From JARIHD01 sp041743655 (GTDB lineage Bacteria; Patescibacteriota; Saccharimonadia; Saccharimonadales; UBA4665), in NCBI GenBank assembly GCA_041743655.1, contig JBGTMJ010000001.1:1-7726 (forward strand): a stretch of DNA of 7,726 nt, written 5' to 3'. The translations under genes were made by a program, and so were the position numbers. Every line of letters begins with the position of its first letter. Positions within the stretch are counted from its first letter, which is position 1. The notes under the pieces were generated by a model that was given only the letters and a program-made list of their open reading frames with translations, had not been told where the DNA came from and did not search any database. This document shows positions 7,428 through 7,726 of the stretch, in pieces.

Positions 7428-7504
7428 GGCGGCGTAGCTCAGCTGGTTAGAGCACAGGACTCATAAGCCTGGGGTCAGTGGTTCAAGTCCACTCGCCGCT
7501 ACCA
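7428..7504 (+). tRNA. tRNA with CAT anticodon, probably elongator tRNA-Met
   Basis: A 77-nt cloverleaf is complete. The acceptor is GGCGGCG with CGCCGCT (first pair G-U), the D-arm GCTC/GAGC, the anticodon loop CTCATAA with CAT at 7462-7464, and the T-arm AGTGG/CCACT around TTCAAGT. The discriminator is A and the CCA end is encoded (7502-7504). It is not the initiator, since it has a paired first base and lacks the three G-C pairs at the base of the anticodon stem. The acceptor stem and GGGTC variable loop resemble elongator tRNA-Met. A tRNA-Ile2 whose C34 is modified by TilS also has anticodon CAT and cannot be excluded. The anticodon stem has an A31-G39 mismatch (CAGGA against GCCTG). Confidence 0.93.
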
Positions 7505-7515
7505 TTTCGAACATC

Positions 7516-7543
7516 AAAAGAGACCTGGTAAAAGGTCTCTTTT
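7516..7543 (+). terminator. Rho-independent terminator of the tRNA
   Basis: AAAAGAGACC (7516-7525) pairs perfectly with GGTCTCTTTT (7534-7543) around an eight-base loop, 11 bases after the tRNA CCA. The stem's A/T ends provide a U-tract on both strands, so it can act in both directions. Confidence 0.8.
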
Positions 7544-7616
7544 CCATACTACAACACGTTTCTACATTTTGCGAGGTCCGTCCCTAACCCACCTACACAT
7601 CACCTCCATCCAACCA

Positions 7617-7644
7617 AAGACACCCGGCGTTAGCCGGGTGTCTT
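7617..7644. terminator. Strong 12-bp hairpin, bidirectional terminator candidate
   Basis: AAGACACCCGGC (7617-7628) pairs perfectly with GCCGGGTGTCTT (7633-7644) around the tetraloop GTTA. The plus strand continues with a U-rich tail (CTTGTTCTTG). On the minus strand the stem is followed by TGGTTGG, a poorer tail. It could back up the tRNA terminator or end a minus-strand gene lying beyond the right edge. Confidence 0.65.
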
Positions 7645-7726
7645 CTTGTTCTTGTATGCTTGTAGTGTCATCTAAAACAAACAAGAAAGCGAGAAACAAA
7701 TGTCATCTGTGTTCTCACACACCAGT

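Larger units (their letters stand above)
7505..7726. other. Right-end spacer, no gene recognised
   Basis: This 222-base stretch holds the two hairpin terminators and a G-poor, C-rich segment (about 7583-7615) but no convincing gene. An ATG at 7700 opens nine codons (MSSVFSHTS) to the window edge, preceded only by a weak purine-rich stretch. It could be the start of a gene or chance. The octamer TGTCATCT occurs twice, at 7666-7673 and 7701-7708, the second overlapping that ATG. Confidence 0.4.

Noticed and set aside
7700..7726. Start of a plus-strand gene at the right edge (MSSVFSHTS...)
   Set aside because: Nine codons with only a weak purine-rich stretch upstream cannot be told from chance. 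It is noted in the right-end spacer entry instead of being called a gene.

Overview
The window looks like chromosomal DNA from a Patescibacteria/CPR bacterium, most probably Candidatus Saccharibacteria (TM7). This is an inference. It rests on the character of the conserved proteins, and on a left-edge repeat protein whose N-terminus (MPRLPQPGGDDNTWGT..., then a TVAGVKTFSSPPIVP-type repeat) resembles proteins I associate with that group. No marker in the window proves the phylum.

Layout, right to left. All protein genes read on the minus strand. At the right edge (7505-7726) there is no convincing gene, only two strong hairpin terminators. A tRNA with anticodon CAT lies on the plus strand (7428-7504). 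Between it and tilS is a 330-base non-coding stretch (7098-7427) rich in inverted repeats. It ends in a two-part hairpin of about 54 nt just before the tRNA. Then come tilS (tRNA-Ile lysidine synthetase, compact form), ftsH (membrane AAA+ zinc protease), murJ (MviN-family lipid II flippase homologue), lepA (elongation factor 4) and, cut by the left edge, the start of a gene for a protein with tandem repeats of about 82 residues.

The core genes are housekeeping functions: decoding of AUA codons (tilS), membrane protein quality control (ftsH), peptidoglycan precursor export (murJ) and ribosome function under stress (lepA). tilS-ftsH is close-set (30 bp) and recalls the widespread tilS-hpt-ftsH cluster, here without hpt. 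The ftsH-murJ gap carries two hairpins, one with a U-tract, and murJ-lepA and lepA-repeat gene are separated by promoter-like sequence. Several short transcripts therefore seem more likely than one operon.

The most distinctive signal is in the start regions. lepA and ftsH both have TATAAT exactly 8 nt before the ATG and no Shine-Dalgarno, the layout expected of leaderless mRNAs. tilS is similar. By contrast the repeat-protein gene, and an 8-codon mini-ORF just upstream of lepA, have good Shine-Dalgarno sequences at ideal spacing. Other points worth a second look are a MurJ that appears to lack three of the four cavity arginines described in E. coli MurJ, the structured spacer before the tRNA, and an A31-G39 mismatch in that tRNA. 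I did not find a defence system, CRISPR array or mobile element.
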